Origin: Clostridiaceae bacterium
Lineage (GTDB): Bacteria; Bacillota; Clostridia; UBA1212; DUPL01
Length of the DNA stretch: 63,173 nt
Direction: 5' to 3'
Assembly (NCBI GenBank): GCA_012838385.1
Contig: DUPL01000061.1
Coordinates: 1 to 63,173 of the forward strand
How positions within the stretch are numbered: the first letter of the stretch is position 1; every line of letters begins with the position of its first letter. Below the pieces are notes generated by a model. The model saw only the letters and a list, made by a program, of their open reading frames with translations. It had not been told where the DNA came from and did no database searches. Positions 1 to 7,321 of this stretch are shown piece after piece. A program made the translations under genes and the position numbers.

Positions 1-10
1 ATGGTATACC

Positions 11-39
11 TTTACAGAAGTTTTTGATTAAATTATACT
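11..39 (+). promoter_or_regulatory. Sigma-A-type promoter for the small membrane protein gene
   Basis: TTTACA at 11-16 and TATACT at 34-39 are separated by 17 bases, each one mismatch from the housekeeping consensus. The start site would fall near base 46, leaving a very short leader before the GGAG at 48-51. This is a consensus match only. Confidence 0.6.
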
Positions 40-62
40 TCAATAAAGGAGTTGTGAAGCTT

Positions 63-329
63 ATGAAATTCTTAAACATAAGACCCAAATTGAGACTTGT
101 ATTTTTAGCATCTTATCTTGCAACAGCCGTATGGATAATGGTAAAGAAGTTTTCCTTTATATATATTGTTGCAGGACTCTTGTTTCTTTTTGGCTGCTAT
201 ATTTCTCTTGTGAAGGCGGAAGTCATCAAGGATTCGAGAGCGGACAACATAGATAATTTCAGCTTTGATTTCGTTAGTTTTATCATAATATTGGTATTGG
301 TTTTTGATATTGTTTTTAGCGTTTTATAG
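63..329 (+). CDS. Small membrane protein of unknown function
   Basis: I do not recognise this 88-residue protein. It has a short basic N-terminus (MKFLNIRPKLR), then two adjacent hydrophobic stretches (about residues 11-27 and 31-50), a charged polar stretch around residues 52-66 and a final hydrophobic segment running to the C-terminus. It is therefore probably an inner-membrane protein with three spans. ATG 63 is preferred over the upstream in-frame ATG at 24 because the GGAG at 48-51 precedes it; the spacing of 11 is long, and GTG at 54 is too close to that site. A good promoter lies at 11-39, so it appears to be transcribed on its own. It does not share a visible theme with the following HPr-like gene. 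Confidence 0.6.
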   Translation: MKFLNIRPKLRLVFLASYLATAVWIMVKKFSFIYIVAGLLFLFGCYISLVKAEVIKDSRADNIDNFSFDFVSFIIILVLVFDIVFSVL

Positions 330-342
330 GGGCATAATGTTG

Positions 343-371
343 TTGACAAAAGTGGCAGATTAAATTACTAT
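343..371 (+). promoter_or_regulatory. Sigma-A-type promoter for the HPr-like gene
   Basis: A perfect -35 TTGACA (343-348) is followed after 17 bases by TACTAT (366-371), one mismatch from TATAAT. It sits in the gap between the small membrane gene and the HPr-like gene. The predicted start is near 378, giving a leader of about 48 bases. Confidence 0.7.
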
Positions 372-425
372 AAGACTATGGTTTTATTTTACCAATAGTA
401 AAAGATGAAAAGGAAGTGTGTTTTA

Positions 426-668
426 ATGAAGACTTACATGATCATGTTGAAATCGATCGACGATGTTAAAAGATTTGTTAATGCAGCTACAACACTAACA
501 TGTGAAGCGGATCTTTCTTCAGGTCGCTATATTGTAGACGCAAAGTCAATCATGGGCATATTCTCCCTTGATTTGTCAAGACCAATCAAGCTGGAACTGC
601 ACTGCAACGAGGACCACTGCTGCGATGGATTTGTTGACAAAATCAAGGATTTCATTGTTGAGGAGTAA
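426..668 (+). CDS. HPr-fold protein lacking the active-site histidine
   Basis: The protein has 80 residues and matches the HPr (PTS phosphocarrier) family in length and pattern. It has a clear copy of the HPr regulatory-serine motif, AKSIMG, with Ser41 in the place of Ser46 of Bacillus HPr. The active-site segment GLHARPA, which carries His15, is replaced by SIDDVKR with no histidine, so it cannot accept phosphate from enzyme I in the usual way. A regulatory role or an adapter role is inferred. Start ATG 426 has AGGAAG at 411-416 with spacing 9; the upstream in-frame ATG at 405 has no ribosome site. It has its own promoter and a terminator candidate follows. Confidence 0.75.
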   Translation: MKTYMIMLKSIDDVKRFVNAATTLTCEADLSSGRYIVDAKSIMGIFSLDLSRPIKLELHCNEDHCCDGFVDKIKDFIVEE

Positions 669-700
669 TCTTTCTTGCAATGAAATATGCACTGTAAAAT

Positions 701-729
701 GCGCATGGTGGATAATCATGTGCTTTTTA
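701..729 (+). terminator. Intrinsic terminator between the HPr-like gene and mtaB
   Basis: GCGCATG (701-707) pairs with CATGTGC (717-723), including one G-U pair, around a 9-base loop, and is followed at once by TTTTTATTA. It lies only about 18 bases before the mtaB start, so mtaB must be read from a promoter overlapping this site or by read-through. Confidence 0.55.
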
Positions 730-746
730 TTACAGAAGGAGTATTA

Positions 747-2045
747 ATGAAGGTAGCAACATATACGATAGGATGCAAAGTAAATCAATACGAAACAGAA
801 GCGGTTTTGGAGATGTTTCTTAATAAAGGGTATACGGTGGTACCCTTTAGCGAAAAAGCAGATGTATATATAATCAATACTTGCAGCGTGACTCAGATGA
901 GTGACGCAAAGAACAGACAAATGATAAGAAAATGCCACAGACTGAATCCAAATGCGGTGGTTGCCGTTATGGGATGCTACAGTCAGGTTGCGCCGGATGA
1001 GGTTGCACAAATTGAGGGCGTGGATATTGTAATAGGGACGCAAAACAGATCAAAGCTTCTTGAAATGGCGGAGGAACTCCTCAAGAACAAGAAAGAGGCA
1101 AATGAGCCTACGGTGGATGTAAATGCTACGGATTTCAGGGTTGAACTGCCGTTTGAGGAGCTGTCAATTTCAAGATTTGAAGGCCATACAAGAGCGTTTA
1201 TAAAGATTCAGGACGGCTGTTCCCAGTTTTGCTCGTATTGCATAATTCCATACGCAAGAGGTCCTGTAAGAAGCAGGACATTGGAAAGTCTGAGAAATGA
1301 GGTTGAGAAGGTTGCCAACATGGGATTTTTGGAAGTTGTGCTTGTAGGCATCCATTTGGCTTCCTATGGAAAGGATCTTGAACCCAGAGTTACACTTAAG
1401 GACGCAGTAAGCGCTGCTTCAAGTGTTGAAAAGATAAAGAGGGTGAGGCTTGGTTCTCTTGATCCCATGTATTTGAGTGATGAAGTTATAAAAGCTTTGT
1501 CCGAAAACCAAAAGTTTTGCAGACATTTTCATTTGTCGTTGCAAAGCGGAAGTGATTCCGTTTTGAAGAGGATGAACAGAAAGTATACAACGGATGAATA
1601 CATGGAAATTGTGGACACGATTAGAAAATACATGCCAGACTGTGCCATAACTACCGATGTTATGGTTGGTTTTCCTGGCGAAACGGAAGAAGAGTTTTTG
1701 GAAAGTCTTGAGTTTGTAAGGAGTGTTGGATTTTCACGCATACATGTGTTTCCGTTCTCTCCAAGAAAAGGCACTGTTGCGTATAAAATGAAGGATCAGA
1801 TTGAAAATTCTGTGAAGAAGGAAAGAGTCGACAGAATGATTGCTCTTGGAATGGACTTGGAGCAAAGGTTTCTTGGCAGCATGACAGGTAAGGTTCTGGA
1901 TGTACTGTGTGAGAAGGATTGTGTGGGGTATACCGGCAATTATGTAAAGGTTGTAGTCAATGAAGAGGATTTTAAGGAAGGCGAATTAATTCTTGTCAGG
2001 ATAACTGGTGTTACAGGTAATGAGTGTATAGGTGAAAGAATATAA
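747..2045 (+). CDS. mtaB: tRNA t6A37 C2-methylthiotransferase MtaB
   Basis: MtaB is a radical SAM enzyme that adds a methylthio group to N6-threonylcarbamoyladenosine at tRNA position 37, using two 4Fe-4S clusters. The protein has 432 residues. The N-terminal UPF0004 domain shows three cluster cysteines, C10 (TIGCKVNQYE), C46 (NTCSVT) and C77 (MGCYSQ). The radical SAM motif CxxxCxxC is C158, C162, C165 (CSQFCSYC). A C-terminal TRAM-like RNA-binding region ends the protein. The NTCSVT and CxVNQYE patterns favour MtaB over MiaB or RimO. ATG 747 follows GGAG at 738-741; an in-frame extension back to 687 has no ribosome site and overlaps the terminator hairpin, so I reject it. Confidence 0.93.
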   Translation: MKVATYTIGCKVNQYETEAVLEMFLNKGYTVVPFSEKADVYIINTCSVTQMSDAKNRQMIRKCHRLNPNAVVAVMGCYSQVAPDEVAQIEGVDIVIGTQNRSKLLEMAEELLKNKKEANEPTVDVNATDFRVELPFEELSISRFEGHTRAFIKIQDGCSQFCSYCIIPYARGPVRSRTLESLRNEVEKVANMGFLEVVLVGIHLASYGKDLEPRVTLKDAVSAASSVEKIKRVRLGSLDPMYLSDEVIKALSENQKFCRHFHLSLQSGSDSVLKRMNRKYTTDEYMEIVDTIRKYMPDCAITTDVMVGFPGETEEEFLESLEFVRSVGFSRIHVFPFSPRKGTVAYKMKDQIENSVKKERVDRMIALGMDLEQRFLGSMTGKVLDVLCEKDCVGYTGNYVKVVVNEEDFKEGELILVRITGVTGNECIGERI

Positions 2046-2055
2046 ATATACTGTA

Positions 2056-2084
2056 TTGCTATGAAGATGCAAGTGTGATAATAT
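2056..2084 (+). promoter_or_regulatory. Candidate promoter for ireB-ruvX operon
   Basis: An extended -10 of the form TGnGATAAT lies at 2074-2082, with TTGCTA at 2056-2061 as a weak -35 (15-base spacing). A second reading, TTGCTA with TAATAT at 2079-2084 (17 bases), is also possible. AAGTG and CACTT flank the -10 as a small dyad. Confidence 0.4.
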
Positions 2085-2120
2085 TCACTTAGCTTAGCCA
2101 ATTAAGGATGGGTGGTTAAA

Positions 2121-2375
2121 ATGGATAACAAGACTGTGTTTTACAAACGGGAAAAAGAACAGCAAAACGAGACAAGGGTAGTGCTTACGGAAGTATATGA
2201 AGCCTTGAAGGAAAAAGGTTACAATCCCATAAGCCAGTTGGTAGGTTATATAATGTCTGGCGACCCAACATATATAACGAATCACAAGAATGCAAGAGCT
2301 CTGGTAACGAGGGTTGAAAGGGATGAAATAGTGGAAGAGCTCTTCAAATATTACCTTGAAACACCTCAAGACTGA
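2121..2375 (+). CDS. ireB: IreB family regulatory protein (DUF965)
   Basis: This 84-residue protein belongs to the IreB/YrzL family. In Enterococcus, IreB is a small phosphoprotein acting downstream of the Ser/Thr kinase IreK in the cell-envelope stress response. Family features seen are the opening [12 protein letters not shown], the core [20 protein letters not shown] and the basic R[13 protein letters not shown] near the end. ATG 2121 follows GGGTGG at 2110-2115 by 5 bases; GTG 2112 is an alternative three codons upstream. It heads the conserved Firmicute trio ireB-ruvX-DUF1292, with ruvX starting 10 bases after its stop. Function here is inferred from the family. Confidence 0.9.
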   Translation: MDNKTVFYKREKEQQNETRVVLTEVYEALKEKGYNPISQLVGYIMSGDPTYITNHKNARALVTRVERDEIVEELFKYYLETPQD

Positions 2376-2384
2376 TGATGCTCT

Positions 2385-2825
2385 ATGAGAGTGCTTGGTA
2401 TAGATTACGGCGACAGAAGAATAGGTGTCAGCGTAAGCGATGCGTTTGGGTGGACTGCTTCTTCATTGGGATTTATTGATGTCAAGAAATACAAAAACGA
2501 GGTTTTTGACATTATTGGCCAGTATATCAAGGAGTACCAGACAGAAACTATAGTTGTGGGGTATCCTTTGAACATGAACGGAACAAAAGGACCCAGGGCG
2601 GAAATAACAGATTTATTCATAACACAACTGACAGAAAAGTTCCCGGATATAAAAACCGTGAAGTGGGACGAAAGACTTACAACTGTTGCCGCAGGAAGAA
2701 TTATGAGAGACTTAAATATTAGTAGTCGAAGAAAAGGTGTTAAAGACGAGATAGCAGCCGTATTGATACTGCAGTCTTATCTTGACAGCATAATAATTAA
2801 GGAGGAAAAAAATAATGGCGAATGA
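2385..2825 (+). CDS. ruvX: RuvX/YqgF family Holliday junction resolvase-like nuclease
   Basis: This 146-residue RNase H-fold protein has the family signature LGIDYGDRRIGVSVSD at the N-terminus (catalytic Asp7), the VVGYPLNMNGTKG motif in the middle and KWDERLTT (residues 95-102) followed by a DEIAA motif (Asp at about residue 121) at the end. YqgF proteins act in pre-16S rRNA 5'-end maturation and resemble Holliday junction resolvases; which role applies here cannot be seen. It lies between ireB and the DUF1292 gene and overlaps the latter by 11 bases, which indicates translational coupling. Confidence 0.9.
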   Translation: MRVLGIDYGDRRIGVSVSDAFGWTASSLGFIDVKKYKNEVFDIIGQYIKEYQTETIVVGYPLNMNGTKGPRAEITDLFITQLTEKFPDIKTVKWDERLTTVAAGRIMRDLNISSRRKGVKDEIAAVLILQSYLDSIIIKEEKNNGE

Positions 2826-3114
2826 AATTGAAGCTGGTCAAATCTTTGAGTTGACTGATGAGGAAGGTAATACGTTTACGTTTGAATTGTTGGATTTTGT
2901 TGCAGTTGAAGAAGAGCTGTACGCAGTAATTACAACAGTCGAAGAGGAAGAGAAAGACGATGACGAGATGAATGTTGTTATCATGCGCGTGGAAATTGAA
3001 AACAAGGAACCGATTTTTACTCTCGTAGAGGACGAAGAGGTTTGCAAAAATGTTCTCGAAGCATTTATTTCGCAGTTTGAAGATGAAGAGGAAGAGGAAG
3101 TAGAAAGCGAATAA
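2815..3114 (+). CDS. DUF1292 family acidic protein
   Basis: This 99-residue protein is very acidic, with runs of Glu/Asp in the middle (VEEEEKDDDE) and at the C-terminus (DEEEEEVESE). The opening pattern, Phe-Glu-Leu-x-Asp-Glu-Glu-Gly followed by a hydrophobic strand and a tyrosine, fits DUF1292 (Bacillus YrzB). No biochemical role is established for this family. The start ATG 2815 lies inside the end of ruvX and is preceded by AAGGAGG (2802-2808). The ireB-ruvX-DUF1292 order is conserved in Firmicutes, and this supports the call more than the sequence itself, which is low in complexity. Confidence 0.85.
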   Translation: MANEIEAGQIFELTDEEGNTFTFELLDFVAVEEELYAVITTVEEEEKDDDEMNVVIMRVEIENKEPIFTLVEDEEVCKNVLEAFISQFEDEEEEEVESE

Positions 3115-3134
3115 TAATAATTGAGGGTTAATAG

Positions 3135-4031
3135 ATGTACCATTATTTCATAATAAATCCTGTAGCTGGGCGCATACAACATGAAGAAGTAATTGAGATA
3201 TTGAAAGATATTCTTAAAACCGAATCCTATGCATACAACGTTACCGAGCATGTCTGGCATGCTCGGCAACTTGCCTTTGAAGCGGCTGCCAATCATGCCG
3301 ATATAAGAATATACTCCATTGGAGGGGACGGCACGCTTAATGAAGTTGCGAATGGCATCGTGGAAAGCGGCAACAAGGAAGCTGTTTTGGTGCCTATACC
3401 ACTTGGCTCTGGAAACGACTTTGTAAGAAGTCTTGGATACAAAAAAGAAAAGGACTTAAGAAAGCTTATAGACAGGGCGGTAAGCTGTTCATATATTGAA
3501 ATAGATCTTTGCAAGGCAAACGACAGGTACTTTTTAAATATTTCGTCCTTGGGATTTGATGCACAGGTTGTTGCAAATGCAATTGCCTACAAAAAGAATA
3601 AGTTTATTCCCAAAGGACTGGCATACTATTTAAGCGTGTTCACAACTTTTGTCAGAATGAAGTTCTATCCCTTGACTATAACGGTTGACGATAAGGAAAC
3701 CTTTGACAACAATACAACTCTGCTGGCTGTGGCAAATGGCAGATATTACGGTGGAGGTATAATTCCAGTACCTGGAGCCGACATTCAAGATGGATGTTTC
3801 GACGTGTGTCTGGTGGACAAGGTAAGACGAATCAAAGTCCCTATTTTCTTTCCGATGTACGCAAAAGGTAATCATGGCAAATTGAAGGAAGTGAATTTCT
3901 TCAAATGCAGGAAGCTTCATGTAAAATGTAACAATGGATTTGTAAGTCTGAATATAGATGGCGAACTTTCTAAAGTAAAGGAAGTATTGTTTGAGGTTGT
4001 GAACCGGAAAATAAGGGTGGGGCAGATATAG
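3135..4031 (+). CDS. Diacylglycerol/lipid kinase family protein (YegS/DagK type)
   Basis: This 298-residue enzyme has the DAGK catalytic domain: NPVAG near residue 8, the glycine-rich nucleotide loop SIGGDGTLNEVANG around residues 61-74 and PLGSGNDFVRSLG around residues 88-100. It resembles Firmicute DagK/YegS lipid kinases that phosphorylate diacylglycerol or related lipids with ATP. No membrane segments are present, so it would be cytosolic or peripheral. ATG 3135 follows a GAGGGTT ribosome site. It ends one base before the TTG start of the downstream sugar kinase, so the two are coupled. Confidence 0.88.
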   Translation: MYHYFIINPVAGRIQHEEVIEILKDILKTESYAYNVTEHVWHARQLAFEAAANHADIRIYSIGGDGTLNEVANGIVESGNKEAVLVPIPLGSGNDFVRSLGYKKEKDLRKLIDRAVSCSYIEIDLCKANDRYFLNISSLGFDAQVVANAIAYKKNKFIPKGLAYYLSVFTTFVRMKFYPLTITVDDKETFDNNTTLLAVANGRYYGGGIIPVPGADIQDGCFDVCLVDKVRRIKVPIFFPMYAKGNHGKLKEVNFFKCRKLHVKCNNGFVSLNIDGELSKVKEVLFEVVNRKIRVGQI

Positions 4032-4961
4032 TTGACAAGGGTTTTGACTGTTACTTTGAATCCTTCCATAGACAAAACCGTTTATATAAAGGGATTCAAA
4101 TTGGGAGCAACAAACTACATAGAAAATACACACATTGATATGGGTGGAAAAGGAATCAATGTTTCCAAAGCCTTGTTCAATTTTGGAATTGACAATATTG
4201 CCACAGGCTTTATGACGGAAAGCCATGTTGATAAAATAGACAGAATCGGCATACGTAACAGATTTTATCTGGTGGAGGGAGCCTTAAGGGTAAATACAAA
4301 GATAAATGATTTGAGCACAGGTACTGTAACAGAGCTTAATGAGAAGGGTTTTTGCATACACAAGAAAGATTTGACTGCATTTATTGAATTATATGAAGAA
4401 CTATGCCCCAAAAAGGGCATTGTTGTTTTATCAGGAAGTATTCCAAAGGGTGTTCCTGATGATATTTATGCAATTCTTATTAAGATTGCAAAAAAGAAGG
4501 GTTCAAAAACCCTGCTGGATGCTCATGGCAGGTTTCTTGTATATGGTTTGAAGGAAAATCCGTATGCAATAAAACCGAATGTATTTGAACTTGAATCCAT
4601 TGTTGATAGAAAGTTGAAAGATATTAACGATATAGTTGATGCGGTGAAAGAAATAAAAGACGGTGCAACTTTGATAGCTGTCTCCATGGGAAAAGAAGGA
4701 GCACTGTTTTTCAAAGAGGGAAGATTCCTATTTGCCGAGACTTTTCCCATACAAAGCATAAGCACTGTTGGTGCAGGTGATGCCATGACAGCTGCAATGG
4801 CGTTATCAATAATTAATGGTTTTGATTTGGATACAACTGCAAGATTTGCAACTTGCGCTGGCACAATGACCTGTTTAAAAGAAGGAAGTAATGTGTGCAG
4901 CCATGAGGATGTTCTTGATAATATCAACAGAGTTAGTTTGAAATATCTACAGGAGGGATAA
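4032..4961 (+). CDS. 1-phosphofructokinase family hexose-phosphate kinase
   Basis: This 309-residue protein is a PfkB-superfamily kinase of the FruK/LacC type, which phosphorylates sugar 1- or 6-phosphates. It opens with the family motif TVTLNPSIDKT, then GGKGINVSKAL (the sugar-binding glycine pair, around residues 38-48), SGSIPKG, and the ATP-site anion hole and catalytic base in VGAGDAMTAAM. The start is TTG 4032 directly after the previous stop, with AGGGTGGGG 9-10 bases upstream; TTG 4044 is a weaker option. There is no fruR or PTS fructose gene beside it, so fructose 1-phosphate or tagatose 6-phosphate as substrate is undecided. It is followed after two bases by a GH78-like gene. Confidence 0.85.
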   Translation: MTRVLTVTLNPSIDKTVYIKGFKLGATNYIENTHIDMGGKGINVSKALFNFGIDNIATGFMTESHVDKIDRIGIRNRFYLVEGALRVNTKINDLSTGTVTELNEKGFCIHKKDLTAFIELYEELCPKKGIVVLSGSIPKGVPDDIYAILIKIAKKKGSKTLLDAHGRFLVYGLKENPYAIKPNVFELESIVDRKLKDINDIVDAVKEIKDGATLIAVSMGKEGALFFKEGRFLFAETFPIQSISTVGAGDAMTAAMALSIINGFDLDTTARFATCAGTMTCLKEGSNVCSHEDVLDNINRVSLKYLQEG

Positions 4962-4963
4962 CC

Positions 4964-7300
4964 ATGTCCTTTTTTATTGATGCAAAGCCAATCTTTTTGA
5001 AGGATCTTGATAAAGAGCACAATGTAATTACATGTTTCAAAAAGAATTTTGAAGTGTTGGAAGATGTAAAAAACGCCAGTATAAGTATTACTGCCAGGTC
5101 GTTTTACAGGTTGTATGTAAACGACGTGTTTGTAATGCATGGTCCTGCAAGAACGGCACATAAGTTTTTACGCGTGGATGATATTGATATAAGTTTGCAT
5201 GTAAAAAAAGGTATGAATGAAATCTGCATTTATGTCATCAGTTATTCCGATTGTTTCAACGGCTATTCCAATGATTGCACGTTGGAACGGGGCCTTTTGT
5301 TGTTTGAACTTGCACTGGATGACAGAAAGATTGTCAGTGATAGAACCGTCAAGGGATACAGGATGATAAAGAGAATAAATGCAGGCAGGATATCCCACTC
5401 AAGAGGCGCAGGAGAGATATATGTGATTGACGACAAGATGTATGAAGAACATGAAGTTGAGGAACTCGAACTGGATGCCTTTTTCCTGGAAAGAGGAATG
5501 GAGTATCCAGAACTAGATAGGATTGACGCCTTGAAACTGTTGGAATTTGGGTCCTTTGTATATGATGACAATATCAATGTGCCACAGGAATTTTATGAGC
5601 CAGGTTACAAGGAGTATTATGACGGTTTGGAATACAGGCCTGACAAGGACGCAAGAAGGTTTGCAAGTTTTCCTTCAAGAGGAAAATTCAATGTTGGTAA
5701 TGGTGAGTGTGAAATAATTCCCGGAGAGGACGAGAATCCATATGTCATATTCGACTTTGGGAAAAGCCATGTAGGGTTCTTTTCACTTGATTTGGAAATA
5801 GAAAGTTGTGAGGAAGACGCTTTTTGTGACATTCATCATTCCGAAGCAATGGATTTGACAGGTAATATGTCCATACAAACAGGCGGGTCAATAAGATTAT
5901 TTTTGAAAAAGAAAAACATCTCCTTTATATCCATGGAACCTTACCTTGCCAGATATATCAGACTGTGCTTTAAGGGTGTAAAACGGATAGTTGTAAGGAA
6001 TGTGTCAATATATACATATTATTATCCCGACTCAAACATGGGGTTTTTCAGATGCAGTGATGAAGATTTGAACAGGTTGTATGATGCTGCAAGGCATACG
6101 CTGCTTTTAAACACACTGGATATTTTCATGGATTGTCCTGAGAGGGAGAGGGGAGGATGGCTGTGCGACTCGTTGTGGACTGCAAGAAGTGCAAGTGTCA
6201 TGCTTGGTGATACAAGTGTTGAAAAGGCCTTTATTGAAAACTTCCTGTTAACCCCTTCGGATGAAATGTGGAACGCCTTTTTCCCCGAGGTATACCCTGC
6301 AAACAAACGCAGTTACAAGGAGATGACAGGAATAACAACCTGGTCCTTCTGGCTGATGATTGAAATGTGTGAATACGTGGAGAGAACCAATGATTGGGAG
6401 TTTGCAGAAAAGTTCAGGCAAAGAATATTTGACTTTGTTAAGGGATCCAAGGTATTTTTAGGAGAATGCGGACTCTTGACAAACATGCCCCATGTGTTTG
6501 TTGACTGGTCCAAATCCAATCACTACACCCAGCCAATTTCAGTATCGGCCAACAGTTTGTATTCATATATGCTTCTAAGACTGGGCAAGCTTTACGGTTG
6601 CAGTGAGTTTGTTGAACTGGGTTTGAGTATACGGAGTATATTACGGGAAACTGTTAAAGACGAAAAATACATACCCGATACATTGGAGTATGTGGACGGC
6701 AAATTAAGATGTAAAGGCAATTATTCCGAGGCAAATCAGTATACGGTGCTTTGGTCGGAGCTGTTTGACAAGGATGAGATAAAGGAGCTTGCTTTTAAAG
6801 TGGTTCATGCAATGGGGCCTTATCCCACATATCCCAAAGACCCATATGTGGACGAAGCAGGATTGTTCATAGGTCTTTGCATCAGGCTCGACCTTCTTTC
6901 AAAGTGGAAGGAATATGACAAGATGCTTGAAGACATGAAAGCCATATTCTATCCTCAGTTGAAGGAGGGGCCGGGTACACTATGGGAAAACAGAACAATT
7001 GACACCTCCAGCAGATGTCATGGATTTGCTTCGCATGTGGGTGTTCATTTGACAAGAGATGTACTGGGCTTGGGGATACCTGACGAGGTGGACAAAACCA
7101 TAACCATAAGTCCGAATCCCAATGGTTTGATGTGGGCCAAGGGGATTGTCAGGACCAAACAAGGGTTTGCATCCCTTTCATGGCATATTGATGGAGATGT
7201 ATTTAATGTTAAATGCTCAGTTCCCAAAGGCTACAAGGTTTTATTGGACCTTTCAAGAAATCTTCAATGCTACAAGCTTGAGATTGATATTATGGAATAA
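4964..7300 (+). CDS. GH78-type alpha-L-rhamnosidase family protein
   Basis: This is a 778-residue protein with GH78 architecture: N-terminal beta-sandwich domains with a lectin-like fold (about 1-340), an (alpha/alpha)6 catalytic domain (about 350-690) and a short C-terminal beta domain. The catalytic motif is DCPERERGGWLCD, with Asp390, Glu395 and Asp402 at the same spacing (5 and 12) as Asp567, Glu572 and Asp579 in Bacillus RhaB, Glu being the general acid. There is no signal peptide, so it would act on small rhamnosides brought into the cell. ATG 4964 has AGGAGGG just upstream. It is in an operon with the sugar kinase. Specificity for rhamnose is inferred; GH78 includes other activities. 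Confidence 0.82.
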   Translation: MSFFIDAKPIFLKDLDKEHNVITCFKKNFEVLEDVKNASISITARSFYRLYVNDVFVMHGPARTAHKFLRVDDIDISLHVKKGMNEICIYVISYSDCFNGYSNDCTLERGLLLFELALDDRKIVSDRTVKGYRMIKRINAGRISHSRGAGEIYVIDDKMYEEHEVEELELDAFFLERGMEYPELDRIDALKLLEFGSFVYDDNINVPQEFYEPGYKEYYDGLEYRPDKDARRFASFPSRGKFNVGNGECEIIPGEDENPYVIFDFGKSHVGFFSLDLEIESCEEDAFCDIHHSEAMDLTGNMSIQTGGSIRLFLKKKNISFISMEPYLARYIRLCFKGVKRIVVRNVSIYTYYYPDSNMGFFRCSDEDLNRLYDAARHTLLLNTLDIFMDCPERERGGWLCDSLWTARSASVMLGDTSVEKAFIENFLLTPSDEMWNAFFPEVYPANKRSYKEMTGITTWSFWLMIEMCEYVERTNDWEFAEKFRQRIFDFVKGSKVFLGECGLLTNMPHVFVDWSKSNHYTQPISVSANSLYSYMLLRLGKLYGCSEFVELGLSIRSILRETVKDEKYIPDTLEYVDGKLRCKGNYSEANQYTVLWSELFDKDEIKELAFKVVHAMGPYPTYPKDPYVDEAGLFIGLCIRLDLLSKWKEYDKMLEDMKAIFYPQLKEGPGTLWENRTIDTSSRCHGFASHVGVHLTRDVLGLGIPDEVDKTITISPNPNGLMWAKGIVRTKQGFASLSWHIDGDVFNVKCSVPKGYKVLLDLSRNLQCYKLEIDIME

Positions 7301-7321
7301 TTTATCTGGAAAGGTGAGAGC

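Noticed and set aside
2838-3296. Serine-rich minus-strand ORF
   Set aside because: It is the antisense shadow of the Glu/Asp codon runs in the DUF1292 gene; no ribosome site.
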